Below are positions 1 through 7,417 of a DNA stretch of 15,289 nucleotides, in pieces. This stretch comes from Ruminococcaceae bacterium UBA2656. Lineage in GTDB: Bacteria; Bacillota; Clostridia; Oscillospirales; Acutalibacteraceae. Position 1 is the stretch's first letter, and each line of letters starts with the position of its first letter. Both the position numbers and the translations under genes were made by a program. A model generated the notes under the pieces. It did not search any database, had not been told where the DNA came from, and saw only the letters and a program-made list of their open reading frames with translations. The stretch spans positions 47,295 to 62,583 of the forward strand of contig DENA01000020.1 of the NCBI GenBank assembly GCA_002359465.1, in the 5' to 3' direction.

Positions 1-299
1 CTGCTTTCGACCCTGCCGCCAAGCAGATAAGCCATCAGCTGTGCACCATAGCAGATTCCAAGCACAGGAATCCCCAGTTCAAAAATTTTCGGGTCGCATT
101 TTGGGGCATTCTCATCGTACACAGTGTCCGGCCCGCCGCTGAAAATGATCCCCTTATATCCTGCTGCGTGAATCTGCTCAGCAGTAGTTTTATAGGATTT
201 TATTTCACAATATACGTTTAAATCCCGAACTCTGCGCGCAATCAGCTGGCTGTATTGCCCTCCAAAGTCAAGAATCAGTATTGCTTCATTCTGCATCAT
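1..299 (-). CDS. guaA: GMP synthase (glutamine-hydrolysing), N-terminal part, cut by window edge
   Basis: Only the first 99 residues are present; the reading frame stays open to the left edge. They form the start of a class I glutamine amidotransferase domain. An N-terminal [17 protein letters not shown] segment is followed by FSGGP near residues 53-57 and the nucleophile elbow LGICYGAQL with Cys83. This combination is typical of GuaA, which takes ammonia from glutamine to convert XMP to GMP in the cytoplasm. The ATP-pyrophosphatase and dimerisation domains would lie outside the window. Two adjacent in-frame ATG codons (299 and 296) could start it. A weak GGAAG lies 11 bases before the first, so I chose 299. 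The gene follows glmS after 61 bases on the same strand, so co-transcription with purA and glmS is likely. A stand-alone amidotransferase subunit cannot be excluded from this fragment. Confidence 0.93.
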   Translation of the reverse strand, partial: MMQNEAILILDFGGQYSQLIARRVRDLNVYCEIKSYKTTAEQIHAAGYKGIIFSGGPDTVYDENAPKCDPKIFELGIPVLGICYGAQLMAYLLGGRVES

Positions 300-360
300 A
301 GGTTAGTGCACTTCCATTCTTTGAACTGTCGCCGGATTTTACAAAAGCAACAGAGTTATC

Positions 361-2187
361 TTATTCAACAGTCACTGATTTTGCGAGATTGCGGGGTTTA
401 TCAATGTCGCAGCCCTTCATCGACGCAACATAATACGCGAACAGCTGCAAAGGAACAACTGCCAGGGACGGCAGCATCATCTCACACAATTCGGGAATAT
501 ACAGCACATGGTCGGTCACCTGTTCAATCTTTGTGTTGTTTCCGGTAGTCAAGCCCAAAACAACAGCGCCGCGGGCTTTCACTTCTTTTACATTGCTCAT
601 CATTTTATCGAAAAGCATCTGCTGCGTAGCAAGAGCCACCACCAGAGTACCGTCTTCCACAAGAGAAATGGTGCCGTGCTTTAGCTCTCCTGCGGCGTAC
701 GCGTCCGAATGGATATACGAAATTTCTTTCAATTTGAGTGAACCCTCAAGGGACATGGCGTAATCCAGATTTCTGCCTATAAAAAACACATCTTTCACAT
801 TGAAGAACTGTGAGGCAAGAAACTGAATATGTTCTTTATTACCGAGAATTTCAGAAATTTTATCGGGAAGAGCCTGAAGCTGTGAAATATAATAGTCATA
901 ATCTTCTTTGGAAAGATTTCCAAGGCAATCTGCAAAATAAATTGCAAGAAGATAAACAACCGCAAGCTGAGTGCTGTATGCCTTGGTCGTTGCAACTGCG
1001 ATTTCAGGACCCGCCCAGGTGTACAGTACATCATCGGACTCGTTTGCGATGGAACTGCCGACCACGTTTACAATGGAAAGCGTCCTTGCCCCAAGCTTCT
1101 TTGCTTCACGCAGAGCCGCAAGCGTGTCTGCCGTTTCACCGGACTGGCTGATGACGAGCACCAGCACCTTGTCGTCAATAATCGGCTGGCGGTACCGGAA
1201 TTCGGAAGCGACATCGACCTCCACGGGAATTCTTGAAAATTTCTCTAAAATATATTTGGCAACCATGCCCACATGATAAGCCGACCCGCAGGCCAGAATA
1301 AATATTTTTGAAAAGCCCTTCAACTGTTCGGCTGTTAACGTGATGTTGTCAAGAACAATTCTTCCATTCTTAATTCTGGGAGAAATCGTATCTCTTACCG
1401 CTTTGGGCTGTTCCATAATTTCCTTGGCCATGAAATGCTGGTAACCGCCCTTTTCGGCTGCGGAAATATCCCAGTCAATATGGCAGGGCTCCTTCGGAAC
1501 GATATCTTTATCAGTATTGTAAATGGTAACGGAGTCACGCTTTAAAATGGCGATTTCGTTATCATTCAGGCGGTAAATGTCCCTTGTTTTACTCAGGATT
1601 GCGGGGATGTCGGAAGCAATGAAATTTTCTTCCCTGCCCAGACCGATAATCAGGGGGCTGTCTTTCCTCACCGCAATAATCTGATCGGGATTGTCTTCAC
1701 AGATGATTCCGAGCGCGTAGGAGCCTTCCACTTTATTGATTACACGGATAACGGCGTCCAGAATATCCCCTTTATAGTAATACTCCAAAAGCTGCGCGAC
1801 CACTTCCGTGTCTGTTTCAGAGACAAAGGTCTTCCCTTTTTTAATAAGCAGATCCTTCAACGCAAGATAGTTTTCAATAATCCCATTGTGAACAACAGCA
1901 AATTTACCGGAATCACTGACCTGCGGATGAGAATTGATATCCGATGGTTTTCCATGTGTCGCCCACCTTGTATGACCAATGCCCACGGTTCCAAGGACAT
2001 CTTTTCCGCCATTGATTATATCGCTTAATACCTTGAGTCTTCCCTTCGCTTTCACAACCTGAATAGAAGTGCCGTCATAAACGGCCACGCCGGCTGAATC
2101 ATAGCCCCGGTATTCCAATTTTTCAAGTCCATTCAGCAAAAAAGGAGCAGCCTGGTCATCTCCGATATAGCCAACAATTCCACACAT
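361..2187 (-). CDS. glmS: Glutamine--fructose-6-phosphate aminotransferase (isomerising)
   Basis: This 608-residue protein makes glucosamine-6-phosphate from fructose-6-phosphate and glutamine, the entry step to UDP-GlcNAc, peptidoglycan and other cell-wall sugars. It starts MCGIVGYIG, so Cys2 becomes the N-terminal nucleophile of the class II (Ntn) glutaminase after Met removal. GHTRWATHG (71-79) and HNGIIENY (100-107) belong to the same domain. Two SIS sugar-isomerase domains follow, with ACGSAYHVG (299-307), VISQSGETADT (345-355) and an EGSLKLKEISY stretch (481-491). The C-terminus DKPRNLAKSVTVE is the usual sugar-site tail. The frame is open 19 codons further upstream, but the Cys must follow the initiator Met, and GGAGAAAG lies 9 bases before this ATG, so the start is firm. 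The gene lies 87 bases after purA and before guaA. Length is normal for the family. No glmS ribozyme fits in the upstream gap. Confidence 0.98.
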   Translation of the reverse strand: MCGIVGYIGDDQAAPFLLNGLEKLEYRGYDSAGVAVYDGTSIQVVKAKGRLKVLSDIINGGKDVLGTVGIGHTRWATHGKPSDINSHPQVSDSGKFAVVHNGIIENYLALKDLLIKKGKTFVSETDTEVVAQLLEYYYKGDILDAVIRVINKVEGSYALGIICEDNPDQIIAVRKDSPLIIGLGREENFIASDIPAILSKTRDIYRLNDNEIAILKRDSVTIYNTDKDIVPKEPCHIDWDISAAEKGGYQHFMAKEIMEQPKAVRDTISPRIKNGRIVLDNITLTAEQLKGFSKIFILACGSAYHVGMVAKYILEKFSRIPVEVDVASEFRYRQPIIDDKVLVLVISQSGETADTLAALREAKKLGARTLSIVNVVGSSIANESDDVLYTWAGPEIAVATTKAYSTQLAVVYLLAIYFADCLGNLSKEDYDYYISQLQALPDKISEILGNKEHIQFLASQFFNVKDVFFIGRNLDYAMSLEGSLKLKEISYIHSDAYAAGELKHGTISLVEDGTLVVALATQQMLFDKMMSNVKEVKARGAVVLGLTTGNNTKIEQVTDHVLYIPELCEMMLPSLAVVPLQLFAYYVASMKGCDIDKPRNLAKSVTVE

Positions 2188-2230
2188 AATATCACACTTT
2201 CTCCGGCAGAAGTTTATCAAAATAATAAGT

Positions 2231-2257
2231 GCCAACACTGCCACCGGAAATGTTGGC
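2231..2257 (-). other. Inverted repeat in the purA-glmS gap
   Basis: A perfect 7-base inverted repeat (GCCAACA on the plus strand at 2231-2237, TGTTGGC at 2251-2257) surrounds a 13-base loop. It lies between the purA stop and the glmS ribosome site. On the transcribed strand it is followed by a mildly T-rich stretch (ACTTATTATTTTG) but no clean U-tract, so it is at best a weak or partial terminator. GGCAG inside this hairpin can alternatively pair with CTGCC just before the glmS Shine-Dalgarno. This could make competing structures, but that pairing is inference. Confidence 0.45.
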
Positions 2258-2262
2258 GCTCA

Positions 2263-2268
2263 ATTATA
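2263..2268 (-). promoter_or_regulatory. Possible -10 element for glmS
   Basis: The minus strand reads a perfect TATAAT here, right after the purA stop codon. No good -35 hexamer sits at 16-18 bases; the nearest TTTACA is only 11 bases away. If it is used, the transcript would begin close to the inverted repeat at 2257-2231. The same TATAATTGAG decamer occurs in the purA promoter region. Confidence 0.25.
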
Positions 2269-2274
2269 TGAACT

Positions 2275-3552
2275 TTATCTGTAAATAATATCCTCACGTG
2301 CCGGGCCGTTGGAAACGATCTTAATCGGAATTCCGATAGTCTTCTCGGCAAATTCAATATATCTGCGCGTGTTTTCCGGAAGATCTTCATATTTTCGTAT
2401 TCCGCGGATATCGCATTTCCAGCCGGGCAATGTTTCAATAACAGGTTTACAATGCTTTAACTGTACGGTCGGCGGGAAGGAGTCAATTCTCTTTCCGTTC
2501 AGTTCATAGGCAACACAGACCGGAATTTCATCCAGATATCCCAGTACATCAAGGACGGTAAGCGCAACACAGGTGGAACCCTGTACCTGGCAGCCGTACC
2601 GTGAAGCAACCAAATCCAGCCAGCCCATCCTGCGCGGACGTCCCGTCGTGGCTCCGAATTCACCGCCGTCTCCGCCTCTGCGGCGCAGTTCGTCGGCTTC
2701 GGCTCCAAAAATTTCGCTGACAAACTCACCCGCGCCGACGGCGCTCGAGTAGGCTTTAACGACCGCGATAATTTCTTTAATTCCATAGGGCGGAAGGCCG
2801 GCGCCGATCGCGCCGTATCCGGCCAGTGTCGAAGACGAAGTTACCATGGGATAAATGCCAAAGTCGGGGTCCTTCAAAGCGCCAAGCTGCCCTTCAAGCA
2901 GAATATTCTTGCCGTCCTGAACCGCCTTGTGAAGGATTGAAAAAGTATCCGCGACATACGGTTCCAACAATTTTCTGTATTCCATAAGCTGACTGTAAAC
3001 CTCATCCACCGTGAGTTTGGGCTGGTGGTACAAATGCTCATACAATACATTTTTTAAGGTAATCACACGATCTATTTTCTCTTTTAAAGCATCTTCGTCA
3101 TCGTAAAGCTCACTGATCTGAAAACCGATCTTCGCGAACTTATCGGAATAGAAAGGCGCTATACCCGACTTCGTCGACCCAAAGGAATGAGAGGAAAGGC
3201 GCGCTTCCTCAAAAGTGTCAAGCTGGATATGGTAAGGCATGACCAGCTGCGCACGGTCCGAAATAACAATATTTGGTTTGGGAACCCCGCGTTCTTCCAG
3301 CGCCTTTAACTCTTTGATGAAATTTTCAACGCTGAGTGCAACACCATTGCCGATAATATTGGTAATATGGCTGTAAAAGACACCGGATGGCAGTTGGTGA
3401 AGGGCAAATTTCCCGTAATTATTTATAATGGTATGTCCGGCATTGCTGCCGCCCTGAAACCGGATGACGATATCGGACTGAGCGGCTTCAACATCGGTAA
3501 TTTTACCCTTGCCTTCGTCTCCCCAGTTTGCACCAACAATTGCTTTAATCAT
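2275..3552 (-). CDS. purA: Adenylosuccinate synthetase, divergent clostridial-type
   Basis: This 425-residue enzyme joins IMP and aspartate with GTP to give adenylosuccinate, the first step from IMP to AMP. The N-terminal phosphate loop GDEGKGK (11-17) holds the likely catalytic base Asp12, and GGSNAGHT (34-41) holds His40. TTGRPRR (302-308) keeps two arginines of the IMP/aspartate region. Several signatures differ from the common bacterial form: EGQLG (220-224) where EGAQG is usual, VGAGEFVSE (272-280) where VGAGPFPTE is usual, GSTKSG (125-130), and NGPAR (415-419) where TGPDR is usual. Length is normal and the frame is intact, so I read it as an active divergent subtype. Two ATGs are in frame. 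GGAG lies only 3 bases before the first (3558) but 9 before the second, so I chose 3552. It heads a purA-glmS-guaA group behind its own promoter candidate. Confidence 0.95.
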   Translation of the reverse strand: MIKAIVGANWGDEGKGKITDVEAAQSDIVIRFQGGSNAGHTIINNYGKFALHQLPSGVFYSHITNIIGNGVALSVENFIKELKALEERGVPKPNIVISDRAQLVMPYHIQLDTFEEARLSSHSFGSTKSGIAPFYSDKFAKIGFQISELYDDEDALKEKIDRVITLKNVLYEHLYHQPKLTVDEVYSQLMEYRKLLEPYVADTFSILHKAVQDGKNILLEGQLGALKDPDFGIYPMVTSSSTLAGYGAIGAGLPPYGIKEIIAVVKAYSSAVGAGEFVSEIFGAEADELRRRGGDGGEFGATTGRPRRMGWLDLVASRYGCQVQGSTCVALTVLDVLGYLDEIPVCVAYELNGKRIDSFPPTVQLKHCKPVIETLPGWKCDIRGIRKYEDLPENTRRYIEFAEKTIGIPIKIVSNGPAREDIIYR

Positions 3553-3561
3553 AAACATTCA

Positions 3562-3565
3562 CTCC
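3562..3565 (-). promoter_or_regulatory. purA Shine-Dalgarno deciding the start
   Basis: GGAG on the minus strand lies 9 bases before the ATG at 3552 and only 3 before the upstream ATG at 3558. Normal spacing favours 3552. Confidence 0.6.
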
Positions 3566-3593
3566 GCCGTGCCGCAACGGAATCTGCTGAAAA

Positions 3594-3620
3594 ACTGCCC
3601 TGCGGCCGAATTTAGGCAGT
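3594..3620 (-). terminator. Terminator-like hairpin in the purA leader
   Basis: In the transcript, ACTGCC pairs with GGCAGT (a seventh U-G pair is possible) around a loop of about 15 bases that itself contains CGGCCG. The stem is followed by four Ts and then CAG. It lies between the promoter candidate and the purA ribosome site, the position expected of an attenuator. The stem is short and the U-tract weak, so it may only be a leader structure. Confidence 0.4.
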
Positions 3621-3638
3621 AACTGACATGACAACTCA

Positions 3639-3669
3639 ATTATAATATCACACTTATCCTGAAAATCAA
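3639..3669 (-). promoter_or_regulatory. Promoter candidate for purA-glmS-guaA
   Basis: The minus strand has TTGATT (3669-3664), a 16-base spacer, and TATTAT (3647-3642). A TGA directly before the -10 gives the extended -10 pattern TGnTATTAT. A perfect TATAAT overlaps it three bases further on (3644-3639), with a 19-base spacer. This is the best sigma-A-type match I see in the window. It predicts a leader of roughly 80 bases. Confidence 0.55.
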
Positions 3670-3683
3670 AGCGGATTCATAAT

Positions 3684-3717
3684 AAAAAAATAATTCCTAT
3701 TTCACCGTATCAATTAT
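3684..3717 (-). terminator. Weak AT-only terminator-like structure at the purB end
   Basis: ATAATT (3717-3712), which overlaps the purB stop codon, can pair with AATTAT (3695-3690) across a 16-base loop. A run of Ts follows on the transcribed strand (seven in total, the first shared with the stem). The stem is all A-T and therefore weak. The T-run is the clearest in any gap of the window, and it lies just before the purA promoter candidate. This fits partial separation of the purCFB and purA-glmS-guaA units. Confidence 0.3.
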
Positions 3718-5144
3718 AAATTTATTTCCGTTTTTTCATCGGGAATAAAATCATATTGTTTGATCGCTTTGCCGACAACCTCCAAAATAAACTCTTCTGT
3801 CTGCTGCGGCGCCCTGCCAACGTATTTTTCCGGACGGATGATGGCATAAAGCTCATCAAGGGTAACGCCGAAAATCGGGTCGGCGGCAATACGGCCGAGA
3901 AGATCGTTTTCTCCGCCCTCTTCCTTAATCACTTTGGAGGCGGCCATAGAATGTACCCGAATTCTCTCGTGAAGCTGCTGGCGGTCCGCACCGCGTTTCA
4001 CGGCGTCCATCATAATATTTTCCGTCGCCATGAAAGGCAGCTCCCGGAGCAGATGCTGCTCAATGACCTTGGGGTAGACAACCAGGCCGTCCGCCACATT
4101 CGCATACAGATTCAGGATGCCGTCGACGGCCAAAAATGCTTCCGGTACGCTGATGCGCTTGTTGGCGGAATCGTCCAGCGTTCGTTCAAACCACTGTGTC
4201 GCCTCCGTGATATAGGGATTAAGGCTGTCGATCATTACGTATCTTGAAAGTGAGGCAATACGTTCGCTCCGCATCGGGTCGCGTTTATAGGCCATTGCCG
4301 AAGAACCGATCTGATTTTTTTCAAACGGCTCTTCAATTTCTTTCAGATGCTGTAAAAGCCGGATATCGTTTGAAAATTTCGCCGCGCTCTGTGCGATTCC
4401 GCTCAGAACGGAAAGCATCTGGCTGTCCAGTTTGCGCGAATATGTCTGGCCGGATACCGCAAAACACGAAGAATATCCCATCTTGTCAGCGATGATCTCA
4501 TCCAGTTTTTTCACCTTGCGGTGATCGCCGTCAAACAGTTCCAGAAAGCTAGCCTGTGTGCCGGTGGTTCCCTTGGACCCCAAAAGCTTCGCCTTGGAAA
4601 GCTGGTATTCCACGTCCTCCAGATCCATCAGTAAATCCTGAATCCAGAGCGTGGCCCTCTTCCCCACCGTCGTGGGCTGAGCCGGCTGAAAATGGGTAAA
4701 CGCCAGTGTCGGCAGATCCTTGTACTGCATGGCGAAACGGGAAAGCACACGGATGACGCCGACCAGCTTGTTCCGCACAAGCCTGAGCGCGTCCGTCATG
4801 ACGATAATATCCGTGTTGTCCCCCACATAGCAGGACGTCGCACCGAGATGGATAATCGGCATTGCTTTCGGGCACTGTTGCCCGTAAGCGTAAACATGCG
4901 ACATCACGTCATGGCGCACGACCTTTTCACGCGCTTCGGCAACCTCATAGTTGATGTCGTCCTGATATCGGACCATTTCATCGATCTGTTCCTGCGTGAT
5001 ATTCAGCCCAAGTTCTTTTTCAGCCTGCGCAAGGGCAATCCACAGCCTGCGCCACGTTCTGAATTTTTTATCCGGTGAAAACAAATATTTCATTTCGTCG
5101 TCGGCATAGCGCGACGAAAGCGGTGATTCATAAGTGTTTTTCAA
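3714..5144 (-). CDS. purB: Adenylosuccinate lyase, long (eukaryote-like) type
   Basis: This 476-residue lyase acts twice in purine synthesis: it splits SAICAR to AICAR and adenylosuccinate to AMP, releasing fumarate each time. It belongs to the fumarase/aspartase superfamily. The mobile catalytic loop is GSSAMAYKRDPMRSE (280-294). Other active-site segments are RHDVMSH (77-83), FTHFQPAQPTT (149-159, His151) and KGTTGTQASF (191-200). The C-terminal half, with FERTLDDSANKR and LVVYPKVIE, closely recalls human ADSL, and the length also fits that type rather than the roughly 430-residue Bacillus form. The start is TTG: there is no ATG nearby and a strong GGAGGAG lies 7 bases upstream. purF ends 24 bases upstream, so purF-purB are surely co-transcribed. 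purA follows after 161 bases. Confidence 0.97.
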   Translation of the reverse strand: MKNTYESPLSSRYADDEMKYLFSPDKKFRTWRRLWIALAQAEKELGLNITQEQIDEMVRYQDDINYEVAEAREKVVRHDVMSHVYAYGQQCPKAMPIIHLGATSCYVGDNTDIIVMTDALRLVRNKLVGVIRVLSRFAMQYKDLPTLAFTHFQPAQPTTVGKRATLWIQDLLMDLEDVEYQLSKAKLLGSKGTTGTQASFLELFDGDHRKVKKLDEIIADKMGYSSCFAVSGQTYSRKLDSQMLSVLSGIAQSAAKFSNDIRLLQHLKEIEEPFEKNQIGSSAMAYKRDPMRSERIASLSRYVMIDSLNPYITEATQWFERTLDDSANKRISVPEAFLAVDGILNLYANVADGLVVYPKVIEQHLLRELPFMATENIMMDAVKRGADRQQLHERIRVHSMAASKVIKEEGGENDLLGRIAADPIFGVTLDELYAIIRPEKYVGRAPQQTEEFILEVVGKAIKQYDFIPDEKTEINL

Positions 5145-5151
5145 TGGTGTT

Positions 5152-5158
5152 CTCCTCC
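5152..5158 (-). promoter_or_regulatory. Strong ribosome site before the purB TTG start
   Basis: GGAGGAG on the minus strand lies 7 bases upstream of the TTG at 5144. Nothing else in the 24-base purF-purB gap could act as a start with this spacing. The next in-frame Met is residue 18 of the product. Confidence 0.75.
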
Positions 5159-5168
5159 AAACAGGGAA

Positions 5169-6617
5169 TTAAAATCTTTTGATCGGTGTGCAATAATCGT
5201 AATTCTTATTTGCAATCAGGTAGTCCGGTACAGGCGCGGGATATTTTCCGGAAAAACACGCGTCGCAGAACCCGCTGCACCCGCCCATCATTTTGGGCAG
5301 GTTCTCAAGGTGCAAAAAATCGATGGAATCGGCAAAGCTCATTTTCCCGATTTCCTCAATGCTGTGCTGACAGGCAATCAGGTCGTCCTTTGATGGGATG
5401 TCCGTCCCATAATAGCACGGCCACAAAAACGGCGGGGAGCTGATTCTGAGATGGACCTCCGTCGCACCGGCATCCTTCAGCATCGTGACGATACGCGCAC
5501 TGGTCGTTCCCCGCACAATGGAATCATCCAGCATCACAACCCGTTTTCCCTTTACACAGGAGGAAAGCGCATTCAGCTTGATGCGTACACTGCGCACACG
5601 TTCCAATTGATTCGGCTTGATAAAAGTCCGACCGATATAGCTGTTTTTTACAATTCCTTTTTGGTAGGGAATTCCCGATTCCTCACTGTATCCAATTGCG
5701 GCGTCGATGCCGGATTCGGGTACGCCGATCACAATGTCCGCTTCGACCGGATTCTGCCTTGCAAGCAAACGTCCGGCTTCTTTACGGGCCTCATACACGC
5801 TCTTGCCGTCAATAAAGCTGTCCGTTCTCGCAAAATAAATATATTCAAAAACACACAGCGATTTTTTGATGTCTACGGGGTCTTTAATAGAGCGCAGTCC
5901 GTTGCTGTCAACCACGACAATTTCCCCGGGCTCCACGTCCCGTACAAACTCCGCCCCGCACGCGTCCAGCGCGCAGGTTTCGGAGGCAAACACATAGGAA
6001 TTGTCAATCCGGCCGATGCAGAGAGGGCGGAACCCGTGAGGGTCGCGCGCGGCGATCAGCTTTTGCGGACTCATAACCACAAGGGAATACGAACCTTGAA
6101 TTTTTGGAAACGCACGGTGCACCGCCTCCTCAATGGAGGGGGCATCCACGCGCTCCCGCGCGATAATATAGGCGATGACTTCGGTGTCGATCGTCGTCTG
6201 AAAAATACATCCCCGGTGCTCCAGCTCGTGGCGGAGTTCATAGGCGTTTGTCAGATTGCCGTTATGGGCAATCGCAAGGGTTCCCTTGATATACCGCATG
6301 ACAAGCGGCTGGGCGTTTTCCCGCACACTGCCGCCCGCCGTGGAATAGCGGACATGTCCGACCGCCATCTGGCCGACAAGATCATCCAAAACCTTATCGT
6401 TAAACGCTTCGGTAACAAGACCCATATCTTTGGAATAGGAGATCACCCCGCGGTCGCAGACGGCGATTCCGCAGCTTTCCTGACCTCTGTGCTGCAATGC
6501 GAGAAGGCCATTGTAAGCCGCGTAGGCGGGTATTGTCCCGCCGTCGGAATAAATACCGAAAACTCCGCATTCTTCGTGCGGCTTGGAAACGTCGTAATCC
6601 ATAACAGAGCTGTTCAA
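5169..6617 (-). CDS. purF: Amidophosphoribosyltransferase (Fe-S type, with propeptide)
   Basis: This 482-residue enzyme makes phosphoribosylamine from PRPP and glutamine, the committed step of purine synthesis. Cys17, in HEECGVFGIYS, should become the N-terminal nucleophile of the class II glutaminase after removal of a short propeptide. QHRGQES (42-48) and GHVRYST (87-93) belong to the same domain. The phosphoribosyltransferase part has the PRPP motif VVMLDDSIVRGTTS (360-373). Cys255, Cys401 and the pair Cys451/Cys454 (CDACFSGKYP) match the four ligands of the [4Fe-4S] cluster in Bacillus PurF, so oxygen sensitivity is expected. The likely start is TTG, with GGATGGTGAG just upstream. An ATG five codons later lacks a ribosome site but would still leave a propeptide. 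purC ends 19 bases upstream and purB follows after 24. Nucleotide feedback inhibition is known for the family. Confidence 0.97.
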   Translation of the reverse strand: MNSSVMDYDVSKPHEECGVFGIYSDGGTIPAYAAYNGLLALQHRGQESCGIAVCDRGVISYSKDMGLVTEAFNDKVLDDLVGQMAVGHVRYSTAGGSVRENAQPLVMRYIKGTLAIAHNGNLTNAYELRHELEHRGCIFQTTIDTEVIAYIIARERVDAPSIEEAVHRAFPKIQGSYSLVVMSPQKLIAARDPHGFRPLCIGRIDNSYVFASETCALDACGAEFVRDVEPGEIVVVDSNGLRSIKDPVDIKKSLCVFEYIYFARTDSFIDGKSVYEARKEAGRLLARQNPVEADIVIGVPESGIDAAIGYSEESGIPYQKGIVKNSYIGRTFIKPNQLERVRSVRIKLNALSSCVKGKRVVMLDDSIVRGTTSARIVTMLKDAGATEVHLRISSPPFLWPCYYGTDIPSKDDLIACQHSIEEIGKMSFADSIDFLHLENLPKMMGGCSGFCDACFSGKYPAPVPDYLIANKNYDYCTPIKRF

Positions 6618-6636
6618 ATACTCACCATCCTATACA

Positions 6637-7341
6637 TTATAAGCCGATGCGTTTCATAACCTCGGCATAAGCCTCTTCCACTCCGCCCAAGTCCCGGCGG
6701 AAACGGTCTTTGTCAAGCTTCTCATGGGTATTGACATCCCAAAAGCGGCATGTATCCGGAGAAATTTCATCTGCAAGAATAATTCCGTCCGCGCAGCGGC
6801 CAAATTCAAGCTTGAAATCAATCAGCTCAATATTGACGGAAAGAAAAAATTCCTTTAAAATTTCATTGATTTCCAGAGACATGGCGCTGATCCGGTCAAT
6901 CTCATCCTTTGTAGCAAAACCGGCGGCAAGAATGTGATATTCGTTGACCATAGGGTCGCCGAGCTCGTCGTTCTTATAGCAGAACTCCAGAACGGTTGAT
7001 TTCATCGGGGTGCCTTCCTCCATGCCAAGCCTTTTTGCAAGGCTTCCCGCCGCCTTATTGCGGACAATGACCTCAAGCGGAACAATTTTCACTTTTTTGA
7101 CAAGGGTTTCCCTGTCGCTCAGTTCTTCAACAAAATGGGTTTTAATACCCCTTTTCTCCAGCATTTTAAACATATAATTAGACATTTTATTATTGACAAC
7201 GCCCTTGCCCACAATGGTCCCCTTCTTTAGTCCGTTAAAGGCGGTTGCATCGTCTTTGTAGTCTACAATGCAGTAATCCTTATTATCCGTTGCATAAACC
7301 TTTTTTGCCTTGCCCTCATAGAGAAGTTCACATTTTTTCAT
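6637..7341 (-). CDS. purC: SAICAR synthetase (phosphoribosylaminoimidazole-succinocarboxamide synthase)
   Basis: This 234-residue enzyme uses ATP to join CAIR and aspartate into SAICAR, which PurB, two genes downstream, then splits. Family signatures are clear: [10 protein letters not shown] (7-16, nucleotide loop), [15 protein letters not shown] (86-100), [10 protein letters not shown] (173-182) and [12 protein letters not shown] (191-202). Length is typical of the short bacterial form, with no fused PurE domain. The start ATG has a strong AGGAGG 8 bases upstream. It follows carB after 76 bases and precedes purF by 19. In many clostridia purE sits just before purC; here carB does, so carboxylation of AIR must be encoded elsewhere. 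Confidence 0.98.
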   Translation of the reverse strand: MKKCELLYEGKAKKVYATDNKDYCIVDYKDDATAFNGLKKGTIVGKGVVNNKMSNYMFKMLEKRGIKTHFVEELSDRETLVKKVKIVPLEVIVRNKAAGSLAKRLGMEEGTPMKSTVLEFCYKNDELGDPMVNEYHILAAGFATKDEIDRISAMSLEINEILKEFFLSVNIELIDFKLEFGRCADGIILADEISPDTCRFWDVNTHEKLDKDRFRRDLGGVEEAYAEVMKRIGL

Positions 7342-7417
7342 TATCTTTTCCTCCTATACGTTATTTATATCAATTTACTGAATAAAGCGGTTTTTCAGAT
7401 ATACAGATTTTTTCTTG

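Noticed and set aside
2200..2262. Possible glmS ribozyme, because AGCGCC appears on the minus strand before glmS as in the ribozyme cleavage core.
   Set aside because: Only about 75 bases remain before the start codon, far less than the ribozyme needs, and the conserved downstream pseudoknot core is not visible. The AGCGCC is part of the simple GCCAACA hairpin region.
5451..6659. A 402-codon open frame on the plus strand opposite purF.
   Set aside because: It lies wholly antisense to a clear purF, its product has no recognisable motif, and it begins without a good ribosome site. Codon bias of the true gene keeps the opposite frame open.
7364..7372. Extended -10 sequence (TGA-TATAAA) just before purC.
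   Set aside because: There is no -35 match, and the predicted transcript would begin almost on the purC ribosome site. It is more likely AT-rich gap sequence.
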